From Actinomycetota bacterium (GTDB taxonomy: Bacteria > Actinomycetota > Actinomycetes > Mycobacteriales > Jatrophihabitantaceae), in assembly GCA_019241805.1 (NCBI GenBank), contig JAFAWL010000346.1, forward strand, positions 1-14,636: a stretch of 14,636 nt of DNA. The letters are read 5' to 3'. This document shows, piece by piece, positions 6,415-13,180 of this stretch. The notes beneath the pieces are model-generated. The model was not told the origin of the DNA. It did not search any database and saw only the letters and a program-made list of their open reading frames with translations. How positions within the stretch are numbered: position 1 is the first letter of the stretch; every line of letters begins with the position of its first letter. The position numbers and the translations under genes were made by a program.

Positions 6415-7185
6415 GTGAGTGATCGACAATCCACCGGCGCGCTCGCGGCCGTTCCGGCGGCGGGGAACCGACGGCAGATCCCGATGCCGGCCCGGTTGGC
6501 CTTCTATTACGGACCGATGGACTGCGGCAAGTCGACGCTGGCGTTACAGATCGACCACAACCACAGCCGGCAAGGACGAAGCGGCCTGCTCTTGGTTCGT
6601 TATGACCGTTCGGGTGGGGCTCGGATTACTACCCGCGTCGGACTATCCCGCGAGGCCGTCGAGGTCGAGGACGACACCGATATCCGGCAGCTGGTGCGCG
6701 CCCGATGGGCGCGGGGTGAGCCGCTGGACTACATGGTCGTGGATGAAGCCGGTTTCCTGACCAGCGAGCACGTCGAGCAGCTGGCCGAACTCGTCGACGA
6801 CTGGCACGTCGACGTCTACTGCTTCGGGCTGGCCACGGACTTCCGGAGTCGATTGCTGCCCGGTGCGGCTCGGCTGTTCGAGTTGGCCGACGACCTGATC
6901 CGGGTGCACGTCGAGGTCTTGTGCTGGTGCGGGCGCTTCGGTCAGCTGAATGCGCGAATCGTCGATGGTGTCGTGGTCCGGGAGGGCGCGACCGTCGTCG
7001 TCGCCGACACCGCCAACGGCGGCGCCGCGGGTGAACCGGCCGTTCGGTATCAGGTGTTGTGCCGTCCGCACTATCGCAGCGGACAGCTCGGGCCCGGCGA
7101 AATGGTCGCCCCGGGGCAGCTGCGACTGCAGCTCGACCCCGAGCACGCCCGAGATCAGTCGAGGGGAGCTCGCGCCACCAAGTAG
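6415..7185 (+). CDS. tdk: Thymidine kinase (type II, zinc-containing)
   Basis: A 256-residue type II thymidine kinase, which phosphorylates thymidine with ATP in the pyrimidine salvage pathway. The P-loop is GPMDCGKST (33-41). The DEAGF motif at 110-114 carries the likely catalytic base E111, and GLATDF (138-143) matches the family's next motif. The C-terminal lasso region has the zinc-binding cysteines: CWCG (C170, C172) and CRPH (C216, H219). The Asp in the P-loop and the CWCG spacing agree with what I recall of actinobacterial enzymes, so they do not suggest loss of function. The GTG at 6415 gives a roughly 23-residue extension before the core. An ATG at 6484 would remove it, but neither has a good ribosome-binding site and a TAGCCT -10 favours 6415. 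The 3' end overlaps the convergent gene by 31 bp. Confidence 0.92.
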   Translation: MSDRQSTGALAAVPAAGNRRQIPMPARLAFYYGPMDCGKSTLALQIDHNHSRQGRSGLLLVRYDRSGGARITTRVGLSREAVEVEDDTDIRQLVRARWARGEPLDYMVVDEAGFLTSEHVEQLAELVDDWHVDVYCFGLATDFRSRLLPGAARLFELADDLIRVHVEVLCWCGRFGQLNARIVDGVVVREGATVVVADTANGGAAGEPAVRYQVLCRPHYRSGQLGPGEMVAPGQLRLQLDPEHARDQSRGARATK

Positions 7186-7604
7186 CCCGCGGCGGCGGCT
7201 GCTCCCGCGGCGCCGGCCACCGAGGCTCCGGCGGGTATCGGCGACAGCCGGCCCTGAGCGACACCCGCGGCGATGACGACGGCGTCGAGCAGGTCGCACG
7301 CAGCGCCGGCGAAAAGCCAGCCGCGTACGCCGCGACCGGTGACCGCACCGACGACCGTTCCGACACCGAGGGCAAGGTCGCGCCCGGCCGTCATCCGCGC
7401 CAGCCACTCCATCCGGCCGGCGGTGGCCCGGTCGATACCGAGCATGCGCAAGGAAAAGCCAGGCGCACCGAGGAAGGTGACGCCGACGGCGCAGCGACTG
7501 GTTCCGATGCCCAGGGCTAGGTTTCGGGACGATGCGGCCGATGGCCGGCTGCGCACCAACCGGGCGCTTGTGGCCAACGCCGTTCGTGGCCGATCGGTGA
7601 GCAC
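7155..7604 (-). CDS. Small integral membrane protein of unknown function (possibly DUF4267-like)
   Basis: A 149-residue protein with a basic N-terminus and roughly four hydrophobic segments: about 38-52, 76-90, 96-117 and 124-144. The stretch TAGRDLALGVGTVVGAV followed by an AGAACDLLDAVV segment resembles the DUF4267 family of small membrane proteins, judged by eye from memory, so the family name is tentative. The hydrophobic periodicity and Ala/Gly-rich helices are strong evidence that this frame is real rather than a shadow of another gene. The start is a GTG at 7602-7604 without a clear ribosome-binding site; a later start is possible. It converges on thymidine kinase and overlaps its last 31 bp. 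Confidence 0.7.
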   Translation of the reverse strand: MLTDRPRTALATSARLVRSRPSAASSRNLALGIGTSRCAVGVTFLGAPGFSLRMLGIDRATAGRMEWLARMTAGRDLALGVGTVVGAVTGRGVRGWLFAGAACDLLDAVVIAAGVAQGRLSPIPAGASVAGAAGAAAAAGYLVARAPLD

Positions 7605-7671
7605 GACGCGACGTCCGTTCCTGTGAGACTGCTGGCGGATACCTGCGCCAGGCTAGCGCTTCGGGGACCCT

Positions 7672-7699
7672 GGGAATCCGAGTGTCGCTTCGTTCGTTG
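7672..7699 (+). promoter_or_regulatory. Sigma-R/SigH-type promoter reading toward rbpA
   Basis: GGGAAT (7672-7677), then exactly 18 nt, then GTTG (7696-7699). This matches the Streptomyces sigma-R consensus GGGAAT-N18-GTTG. In S. coelicolor rbpA is a known member of the sigma-R disulfide-stress regulon, which supports the assignment. Transcription would start near 7706, leaving a leader of about 195 nt before the rbpA ATG. Confidence 0.65.
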
Positions 7700-7829
7700 G
7701 CACGGGTAGACGCGGACGGACGCCACCCCTGCGCATCACCGGGTGCGCACGTGTCACCGATACCGTGTTCGGCACCATCGAACGACCAGTCTCACGGTGG
7801 TGCCGGAGACGGTCAGACGACGCGACCAC

Positions 7830-7848
7830 TGACGTCGGCCCGACGTCA
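7830..7848. promoter_or_regulatory. Perfect 19-bp palindrome in the rbpA leader
   Basis: TGACGTCGG-C-CCGACGTCA: 9-bp arms with a single central base, 53 bp before the rbpA ATG. It could be a repressor operator or, because it lies downstream of the predicted transcription start, an RNA or DNA structure affecting rbpA expression. A single-base centre makes a stable RNA hairpin less likely with the full stem, so an operator is favoured. Confidence 0.5.
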
Positions 7849-7901
7849 CGACAGCAGCGTCAACAGCGACGCGAACGATTGATGGAAGGTGGTGCCCACC
7901 G

Positions 7902-8249
7902 ATGGCGGATCGCACACTGCGGGGTAGCCGGTTGGGTGCTGTGAGCTATGAAACGGAGTACGGCGCCGAACCGGCACCGCGCAACGTCGCCGAGTATCGA
8001 TGCCCGAACGGCCACGACTTCCGTGTCCCGTTCTCCGAGGAAGCCGAAATCCCGGCGACCTGGGAGTGCCGCACCGACGGAGCGCAGGCCCGACTGGTGG
8101 ATGGTCCGGAGCCCGAGGCGAAGAAGGTTAAGCCGCCGCGCACGCACTGGGACATGTTGATGGAGCGGCGCACCGTCGCCGACCTGGAAGAGGTCTTGGC
8201 CGAGCGGCTGGACGTGCTGCGTGCGCGCCGTGGCAGCAAGTCGGCCTGA
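7902..8249 (+). CDS. rbpA: RNA polymerase-binding protein RbpA
   Basis: A 115-residue RbpA. This actinobacterial protein binds the RNA polymerase beta' subunit and group 1/certain group 2 sigma factors, stabilizes the open complex, and raises basal rifampicin tolerance in Streptomyces. The whole family pattern is visible: N-terminal RGSRLGAVSYETE (7-19), the core barrel with CPNGH (34-38) and WEC (54-56), the basic linker KKVKPPRTHWDML and the sigma-interacting helix region RRTVADLEEVLAERL. C34, H38 and C56 match the Streptomyces zinc-ligand positions, but the fourth ligand position 59 is Asp instead of Cys. The ATG at 7902 has a GGAAGGTGG site 9 nt upstream. A sigma-R-like promoter precedes it and a 19-bp-stem hairpin follows. 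Its neighbours ppm1 and lnt match the M. tuberculosis arrangement. Confidence 0.97.
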   Translation: MADRTLRGSRLGAVSYETEYGAEPAPRNVAEYRCPNGHDFRVPFSEEAEIPATWECRTDGAQARLVDGPEPEAKKVKPPRTHWDMLMERRTVADLEEVLAERLDVLRARRGSKSA

Positions 8250-8282
8250 ACGGGCACTCTGACCTAGGCACAGTTTTAGAAC

Positions 8283-8324
8283 GCAATCGAGGCCCGGCGC
8301 GATGACGCGCCGGGCCTCGATTGC
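8283..8324. terminator. Bidirectional hairpin terminator between rbpA and ppm1
   Basis: Two perfectly complementary 19-nt arms (8283-8301 and 8306-8324) enclose a 4-nt loop (ATGA). The hairpin starts 34 nt after the rbpA stop and lies 53 nt past the ppm1 stop, so it can end transcription from both sides. Neither side has a strong T-tract. Confidence 0.9.
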
Positions 8325-8376
8325 TGCTCGGCCTCGATAGCGTGCTCGTCCCAGGGCTTGATCGGCGCGGCGTGGG

Positions 8377-9165
8377 TCAAGTCCGGCCGGTTAATCTGTG
8401 CCGAACCTGCCTCACTCGATGCTCCACGCCCCACTGGGTGACCCGTAGGAACGCTTCCCGAACGATGGAGTTGTCCATCTTGCTCTCGCCGCGCTCGCGT
8501 TCGGCGAAGGTGATCGGCACCTCGACGACCCGAAAGCCGCCACGCAATGCCCGTAAGGCGAGATCGACCTGGAAGCAGTAGCCCTGCGAGGCGACGGCGC
8601 GGTAGTCGATGACGTCGAGCACCTGACGACGGTAGGCGCGATATCCGCCGGTGGCGTCGCGCAGCTCGATGCCCAACGCCAGTCGGGCGTAAAGGTTGCC
8701 GCCCCGGGACAGCACCTCCCGCGACCGCGGCCAGTTCAGGACTTCACCGCCGGCGACCCAACGCGAGCCGAGTACGACGTCGGCGTCAGTGAGCCGGTCG
8801 AGCAACAGCGGCAGCTGCTCGGGGCGGTGTGAGCCGTCGGCGTCCATCTCGACGAGGACGTCGAACCCCGCGTTTCGCCCCCAGTCGAAGCCGGCGATGT
8901 AGGCGGCACCGAGTCCGGCTTTGGCCGTGCGGTGCAGCACGTGGATCCGGTCGTCCGCGGCGGCCAACTTGTCGGCGAACGGGCCCGTGCCATCAGGGCT
9001 GCCGTCGTCGACGACCAGGACAGTCGCCGCGGGCACGCTGGCGAGCACTCGGCCGATGATCTGCTCGATGTTGTCGATCTCGTTGTAGGTGGGGATCACG
9101 ACGAGGACGCGCTGGGCGCTGGAATCGGCTCCGGTCGGCTGGTCGTCGTTGGCCGGCGCACTCAC
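8377..9165 (-). CDS. ppm1: Polyprenol-phosphate mannosyltransferase (dolichol-phosphate mannose synthase family)
   Basis: A 262-residue GT2-family glycosyltransferase that moves mannose from GDP-mannose to polyprenyl phosphate, making the lipid-linked mannose donor for cell-envelope glycolipids and glycoproteins. Motifs in order: VIPTYNEIDNIEQII (23-37), VVDDGSPDGTG (51-61), HRTAKAGLGAAYIAGF (78-93), the metal-binding EMDADGSH with DAD at 108-110, GSRWVAGG (133-140), and the late YCFQVDL and EVPITFAERERGESKM segments typical of DPM synthases. It has no C-terminal membrane helices, so it is probably peripheral and may be anchored through Lnt, as in mycobacteria where both are one fused polypeptide (Rv2051c). 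The GTG start overlaps the lnt stop by 4 nt (GTGA), implying translational coupling. The mannose specificity rests on family and neighbourhood. Confidence 0.93.
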   Translation of the reverse strand: MSAPANDDQPTGADSSAQRVLVVIPTYNEIDNIEQIIGRVLASVPAATVLVVDDGSPDGTGPFADKLAAADDRIHVLHRTAKAGLGAAYIAGFDWGRNAGFDVLVEMDADGSHRPEQLPLLLDRLTDADVVLGSRWVAGGEVLNWPRSREVLSRGGNLYARLALGIELRDATGGYRAYRRQVLDVIDYRAVASQGYCFQVDLALRALRGGFRVVEVPITFAERERGESKMDNSIVREAFLRVTQWGVEHRVRQVRHRLTGRT

Positions 9166-10952
9166 GTGGTCGTAACCCTTTCTCTGGCCGGCGTCGGACC
9201 CGGCGGTGTTTTTCCGGTCGCTGCTGGGCCCGGCGTCGGCTCCGGTCGGCCGCCCCGAGCGGAGCGCCGGCGCTGCGCTCCGGCCAACAGGATTGCTCCC
9301 AGCGCAAGCAGGACGGCGGCGCAGAGCAAGTATTCCGGGCCGGCACCCAGGCGAACGGCGATGGTGAGGTTGGTTCTCAGCGGCACCGACGCGACGATGA
9401 CGTCCGGCTGGAACAAGGCACCCGACGCGGCGCGAATTCGCCCGTCCGGTCCGATGACGGCGGACGCGCCGGTAGTCGACACCTGCACGACCGTCCGGCC
9501 GGTCTCGACCGCTCGTAGCTGACTCATCGCCAGCTGCTGATAGGTCTCGGAGGTGTGGCCGAACGTTGCGTTATTGGTCTGCACAACGAGCAACCGGGCG
9601 CCGGCGGCGACGCTCGAGCGGACGAGGTCGTCATAGGCGACTTCGAAGCAGATGACGTCGCCGATCGGGAACGGGCCACCGCGAAGTAGCCCGTTGCCCC
9701 GACCGGCGACCATGTCCTGGGTGACCAGATCGACGTCCGAACTGAACACTCGGGCGACCGAACGCAGCGGGATGTATTCGGCGAAGGGCACCGGGTGACG
9801 CTTGATGTACTGCGCACCGGGCCCGGTCGTCGGCGACCAGAGAATGCCCGCGTTTCGGCGATGGTCGGCGCCCGGACCCTGCAGGATCGCGCCGACGAGG
9901 ATCGGTATCCCGATCGTGCGCACCGTCTGATCGATCTCCGCGTACACCTGCGCGTCGGCGAAGGGGTCCAGATCGCTCGCGTTCTCGGGCCAGACGACCA
10001 GGCTCGGGCGGGCCACATTACCGGCCCGTATCTCGTCGGCCAGCTTGAGCGTCTGGGCCACGTGATTGTCCAGAACCTCGCGCGGCCGATCCTCGAACGC
10101 CAGACCTCGATCGGGCACGCTGCCCTGCACGAGCGCGATCGTGGTCGTGGTGCCGTGGCGATCCGCGGCGGGGTGAAGGGGCCACGACAATCCGGTGGCC
10201 AGCAGCGGTACGAGGACCACGACGGCGGCGCTACGGGCGATGTCGGACCAGGCCTGACGCCACGCCGGGCCTGCCCGCAGCCCGGCGACGACGCCGCTCG
10301 TGAGCGCTCCCCCGGCCACGGCGACCGCGAAACTGACCAGGGGTGCGCCACCCAGGGCGGCGAACCAGCGAAGTGGTGATTCGGCCTGGCTGAACGCCCA
10401 GCGTCCCCAGGGAAAGCCGCCGAAGGGTGCCCGATCTCGCACAGCCTCCTCGGCGACCCAGGCGGCACCGATCCACCACGCGGGCGCCCGCAGTCGCTGC
10501 AGTACGGCCAACGCCGCGCCTAGGGCGGCGAGGTAACCGGCCTCGGCGGCGGCGAGGATCAGCCACGGCACCGGACCCACGTAGACGCCGGTCCACGAGA
10601 GCAGCGGCACGAAAAACGCGAGCCCGTAGAGCAGACCGAGCCAGGCGCCGGTGCGGGCGCGCCGCCCGTCGACCGCGAGGCTCAGGGCGGCGATGCTGAT
10701 CGCGGCCAGTGGCCAGATGCCGAAGCGGGGAAAGGCCAGAACCCCAATGAGCCCGCCGGCGAGAGCGAGCAGGGCTGCCCATCGGCACCGGAACCGTGGA
10801 GGCGCAACCTCGACGTCGCGCCGGGTCAGTTGCCGTCGCAGCGCCGCGATCAGGCGATACTGGCCGAGGCGGGCGCGGCGATAGGACGCGCGCAGCGGCT
10901 CCCGACCCATCGAATCAGTATCCCGGCGCGTCCGACGACGGCGCCAGCGCAT
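9162..10952 (-). CDS. lnt: Apolipoprotein N-acyltransferase
   Basis: A 596-residue Lnt, which adds the amide-linked third acyl chain to the N-terminal cysteine of lipoproteins. An N-terminal basic stretch precedes about six membrane helices (around 59-265), with PFGGFPWGRWAFSQ (176-189) between them. The nitrilase-like domain (about 270-525) lies outside the membrane with the Glu-Lys-Cys triad: E323 in WPENASD, K384 in YIKRHPVPFAEY and C435 in DVICFEV, spaced much like E. coli Lnt (267, 335, 387). A last helix (about 538-558) and a Pro-rich tail follow. The start is uncertain: the ATG at 10952 gives a very Arg-rich N-terminus and the ATG at 10910 would shorten it by 14 residues. Neither has a clear ribosome-binding site. 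It is translationally coupled to ppm1, while mycobacteria have the two fused. Confidence 0.93.
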   Translation of the reverse strand: MRWRRRRTRRDTDSMGREPLRASYRRARLGQYRLIAALRRQLTRRDVEVAPPRFRCRWAALLALAGGLIGVLAFPRFGIWPLAAISIAALSLAVDGRRARTGAWLGLLYGLAFFVPLLSWTGVYVGPVPWLILAAAEAGYLAALGAALAVLQRLRAPAWWIGAAWVAEEAVRDRAPFGGFPWGRWAFSQAESPLRWFAALGGAPLVSFAVAVAGGALTSGVVAGLRAGPAWRQAWSDIARSAAVVVLVPLLATGLSWPLHPAADRHGTTTTIALVQGSVPDRGLAFEDRPREVLDNHVAQTLKLADEIRAGNVARPSLVVWPENASDLDPFADAQVYAEIDQTVRTIGIPILVGAILQGPGADHRRNAGILWSPTTGPGAQYIKRHPVPFAEYIPLRSVARVFSSDVDLVTQDMVAGRGNGLLRGGPFPIGDVICFEVAYDDLVRSSVAAGARLLVVQTNNATFGHTSETYQQLAMSQLRAVETGRTVVQVSTTGASAVIGPDGRIRAASGALFQPDVIVASVPLRTNLTIAVRLGAGPEYLLCAAVLLALGAILLAGAQRRRSARGGRPEPTPGPAATGKTPPGPTPARERVTTT

Positions 10953-11051
10953 ACGCCTACGGGTCGACTATGACCGCTCGTGATCGGCCTGCCCAGGTCT
11001 GCCGGCATCGGCCGAACCGGCGCGAGATATGTCCGAGTGCCGTCCCCATCG

Positions 11052-11080
11052 TTCATCTGTGCCGAACCATCGGCTAATCT
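11052..11080 (+). promoter_or_regulatory. Possible promoter of the LacI-family gene
   Basis: TTCATC (11052-11057), a 17-nt spacer, and TAATCT (11075-11080). The -10 is good; the -35 matches TTGACA at only three positions. Transcription would begin near 11087, immediately before an 18-bp inverted repeat (AGCCGG-N6-CCGGCT, 11093-11110) that could be an autoregulatory operator. Confidence 0.35.
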
Positions 11081-11092
11081 TCCGTGCAGAGA

Positions 11093-11110
11093 AGCCGGTT
11101 TCAGCCGGCT
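11093..11110. promoter_or_regulatory. Inverted repeat in the LacI-family gene leader
   Basis: AGCCGG and CCGGCT separated by 6 nt, just past the predicted transcription start and 34 bp before the ATG. LacI-family proteins often repress themselves through such sites, but this one lacks the usual central CG pair, so the assignment is weak. Confidence 0.25.
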
Positions 11111-11144
11111 CGAAGCCACGACCGAGGCGGGCTTAGGACACGGG

Positions 11145-12158
11145 ATGACTTCGAGCATCGAGGATGTCGCCAAGTTGGCCGGCGTCTCGATTGCCACCGT
11201 CTCGCGCTCGCTACGCGGCCTGCCGGACGTCGCTCCAGCCACCCGAGACCGGGTTCTGACGGCCGCGCGAGAATTGAACTACGTCGCCTCACCGTTCGCG
11301 GCTCGGTTGGCCAGCGGGCGTACTGCGACGGTCGGCGTCGTGGTTCCGTTCGTCAATCGCTGGTTCTTCGCCGAGATCCTCGGCGCCGTCGAGGCGGTGC
11401 TACACGACCGCGGATTCGACCTGCTGCTCTACAACCTCGGCGACACAGCCGGTCGCGACCGCTTCTTCAACACCATGCCGGTGCGTAAGCGGGTCGATGC
11501 GCTCGTCGTCGCGAGCCTCGTGCTGACCGAGAGCGAAACCGACGCGCTGCTCGCGCTAGGCATCCCGATCGGGTTGCTCGGAGTCGGCAGCCCCCGCTTC
11601 CACTCGGTTCGTATCGACGACGCGGACGCGGCCTCGTTGGCCGTGCAGCACCTCATCGACCTGGGCCATCGCCGGATCGGGCTGATCGGCGGTGACACCG
11701 ACGATCCCATGCGTTTCACGCCGCCGCACCACCGTCGTCAGGGCTACATCGACGTGTTACGCAAGGCCGGTATCGACTACGAGCCCGAACTCGAAGTGCT
11801 CGGCTACTTCACCGTCGATGGCGGCGAGGCGGCCACGAAGGAACTGCTCGCCCGACCGAACCGACCGACGGCACTGTTCGCCGAATCGGATGAGATGGCG
11901 TGGGGAGCGCTGCGGGCACTTCGCCGAGCCGGTCTACGGGTGCCGCAGGACGTTGCCGTCGTCGGCTTCGACGAGCATCCGGTAGCGGAGCTGTTCGACC
12001 TGACCACCATTGCCCAACCGGTGGTCGAGCAGGCGACGATCCTCACCTCGGAGTTGCTGCAGCTGATGCCCGATCTCAGCGCTCGGCCCCACGAGGAGGT
12101 GTTGCCGACGCGCCTGATCGTGCGCGGCTCGACCGATCCGAGTCGCAGCGTTATGTGA
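11145..12158 (+). CDS. LacI-family transcriptional regulator
   Basis: A 337-residue LacI/GalR-type regulator. The N-terminal helix-turn-helix SIEDVAKLAGVSIATVSRSL (4-23) is followed by the hinge helix (about 47-58, SPFAARLASGRT). The periplasmic-binding-protein-like ligand domain (61-330) includes TATVGVVVPF, the LGHRRIGLIGG segment (174-183) and DVAVVGFDEHPVAELF. All parts are full length, so it should be a working dimer that responds to a sugar or sugar-derived ligand. The frame is open far upstream, but the ATG at 11145 is preceded by AGGA 6 nt away and begins right at the DNA-binding domain. It converges on the PfkB sugar kinase 60 bp away. A regulatory link is plausible, but the two are not co-transcribed. 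Confidence 0.93.
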   Translation: MTSSIEDVAKLAGVSIATVSRSLRGLPDVAPATRDRVLTAARELNYVASPFAARLASGRTATVGVVVPFVNRWFFAEILGAVEAVLHDRGFDLLLYNLGDTAGRDRFFNTMPVRKRVDALVVASLVLTESETDALLALGIPIGLLGVGSPRFHSVRIDDADAASLAVQHLIDLGHRRIGLIGGDTDDPMRFTPPHHRRQGYIDVLRKAGIDYEPELEVLGYFTVDGGEAATKELLARPNRPTALFAESDEMAWGALRALRRAGLRVPQDVAVVGFDEHPVAELFDLTTIAQPVVEQATILTSELLQLMPDLSARPHEEVLPTRLIVRGSTDPSRSVM

Positions 12159-12218
12159 ACTCCTGTCGGCTCAACCCCGCTGTCGCTCGGAGGCGTTAGT
12201 GCTTTGATTGCCCGCCGG

Positions 12219-13163
12219 TCAGCGGCGCCGGGCCGCCGCGACGGCCGCGGCCGTGGGTGGGTCGGCACCTGGGCGCTCGCAAGTGAGCGCGGCCACCAGA
12301 ATCGCGTCGTCGAGCAGGGATGCGAGCAACTTCGGGTCGCCCAGCCGAGCGTGCGTGGCGGGATCGGTGAGCTCGTTGCGGACAAGGGCGTCGAGCAGGC
12401 CGGCGGTGAACGCGTCGCCGGCGCCCACGGTGTCACGGAGCTCGATCCGCCGGCCCGGGCGCATAACCGGAGCGAGGCCGGGCACGAATCCGGTGGCCCC
12501 GTCGGGCCCCGCGGTCACGACGACCAGCGTGGCGCCGAGCTCGAGCCAGCCCGCCGCAACCTCAGCCGGCGAGCGGTCGGGATAGAGCCAGGCCACGTCC
12601 TCGTCGCTGGCCTTCGCGACATGACAGAGGCGAACGCTGTCCTCGACCAGCGCACGGGCGCGTGTCGGTGATCCCAGCAGCCGGGCCCGAACGTTCGGGT
12701 CGTAGCTGATCGTCACGCGGTTGGCGGTGTGCAACCGCGCCAGCAGGGCGGCGATTCGCTGCGCGCCTGGAGCTGTCCAGGCGGCCAGTGAACCGGTGTG
12801 CACGAGCGTCGTCGCCGGCGGCAGCCGCTCCAGTTCGTCGTCGGACCACTGCCAGTCGGCGGTGCCCTCGATCCAGAAGTCGTAGGTAGCGCGCGCCTGC
12901 TCATCGAGACTGACGACGGCCAATGTCGTCGGCTCGCTCGCCGCAACCGCGGCCGACAGATCGACGTAGTTGGTCTCGGCGTAGTCGCGCAGCCGACGCC
13001 CGAACGCATCCGGCCCGAAGCGCGCCATCAGACTCGTCGGCTGGCCCAGTCGCGCCAGCCCGACCGCCACGTTCAGCGGGCTGCCGCCGCAGTGGGCGAC
13101 GTAGGTCTGGTGGTCGCCGGCATCCACCAGATCGACCAGCGCCTCGCCGATGACGGTCACCAT
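12219..13163 (-). CDS. PfkB-family carbohydrate kinase (fructokinase-like)
   Basis: A 314-residue PfkB/ribokinase-fold kinase that phosphorylates a sugar or nucleoside with ATP. The N-terminal MVTVIGEALVDLV strand, the substrate-lid region CGGSPLNVAVGLARLG (25-40) and the second signature DTVGAGDAFTAGLL (244-257), with catalytic base D250, are all present. The GGSPLNVA pattern and overall length are close to bacterial fructokinases, but the sugar cannot be fixed from sequence. The frame is open upstream to 13418, but that part lies inside the divergent exonuclease gene. The ATG at 13161-13163 begins exactly at the family's first strand. There is no Shine-Dalgarno; a TAACGT hexamer ends 7 nt before the ATG, suggesting a leaderless mRNA. 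The gene is divergent from the exonuclease (24-bp gap) and convergent with the LacI-type regulator, its most likely controller. Confidence 0.92.
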   Translation of the reverse strand: MVTVIGEALVDLVDAGDHQTYVAHCGGSPLNVAVGLARLGQPTSLMARFGPDAFGRRLRDYAETNYVDLSAAVAASEPTTLAVVSLDEQARATYDFWIEGTADWQWSDDELERLPPATTLVHTGSLAAWTAPGAQRIAALLARLHTANRVTISYDPNVRARLLGSPTRARALVEDSVRLCHVAKASDEDVAWLYPDRSPAEVAAGWLELGATLVVVTAGPDGATGFVPGLAPVMRPGRRIELRDTVGAGDAFTAGLLDALVRNELTDPATHARLGDPKLLASLLDDAILVAALTCERPGADPPTAAAVAAARRR

Positions 13164-13170
13164 TCGGGGG

Positions 13171-13180
13171 ACGTTATCGT
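13171..13180. promoter_or_regulatory. Overlapping divergent -10 elements in a 24-bp intergenic gap
   Basis: The 10 bp ACGTTATCGT contains TATCGT on the plus strand (13175-13180) and TAACGT on the minus strand (13176 down to 13171). They share the central TA. Each ends exactly 7 nt before the start codon of its own gene (exonuclease ATG 13188; PfkB ATG 13163). Both genes lack a Shine-Dalgarno, fitting two leaderless transcripts from one bidirectional promoter. Confidence 0.5.

Larger units (their letters stand above)
7605..7901. other. 297-bp intergenic region, mostly the rbpA leader
   Basis: No credible gene lies here. It separates the divergent small membrane protein and rbpA. It holds a sigma-R-like promoter (7672-7699), a 19-bp palindrome (7830-7848), a weak 6-bp-arm hairpin (7632-7651) and the rbpA ribosome-binding site GGAAGGTGG (7884-7892). 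A TACCGT hexamer at 7761-7766 could be a second -10, but no -35 accompanies it. Confidence 0.6.

Noticed and set aside
5245..6429. Long open frame (394 codons) on the minus strand opposite the YGQP-tail protein
   Set aside because: Arg-rich composition with no fold or motif; it arises from GC-rich third positions of the real plus-strand gene, which has a strong ribosome-binding site, a membrane helix and repeats.
6643..7407. Minus-strand frame of 254 codons antisense to thymidine kinase
   Set aside because: No recognizable motif, and it overlaps both thymidine kinase and the membrane protein frame that has real hydrophobic helices.
7682..7882. 66-codon frame in the rbpA leader
   Set aside because: Its GTG lies inside the predicted sigma-R promoter, upstream of the expected transcription start, and the product has no coherent features.
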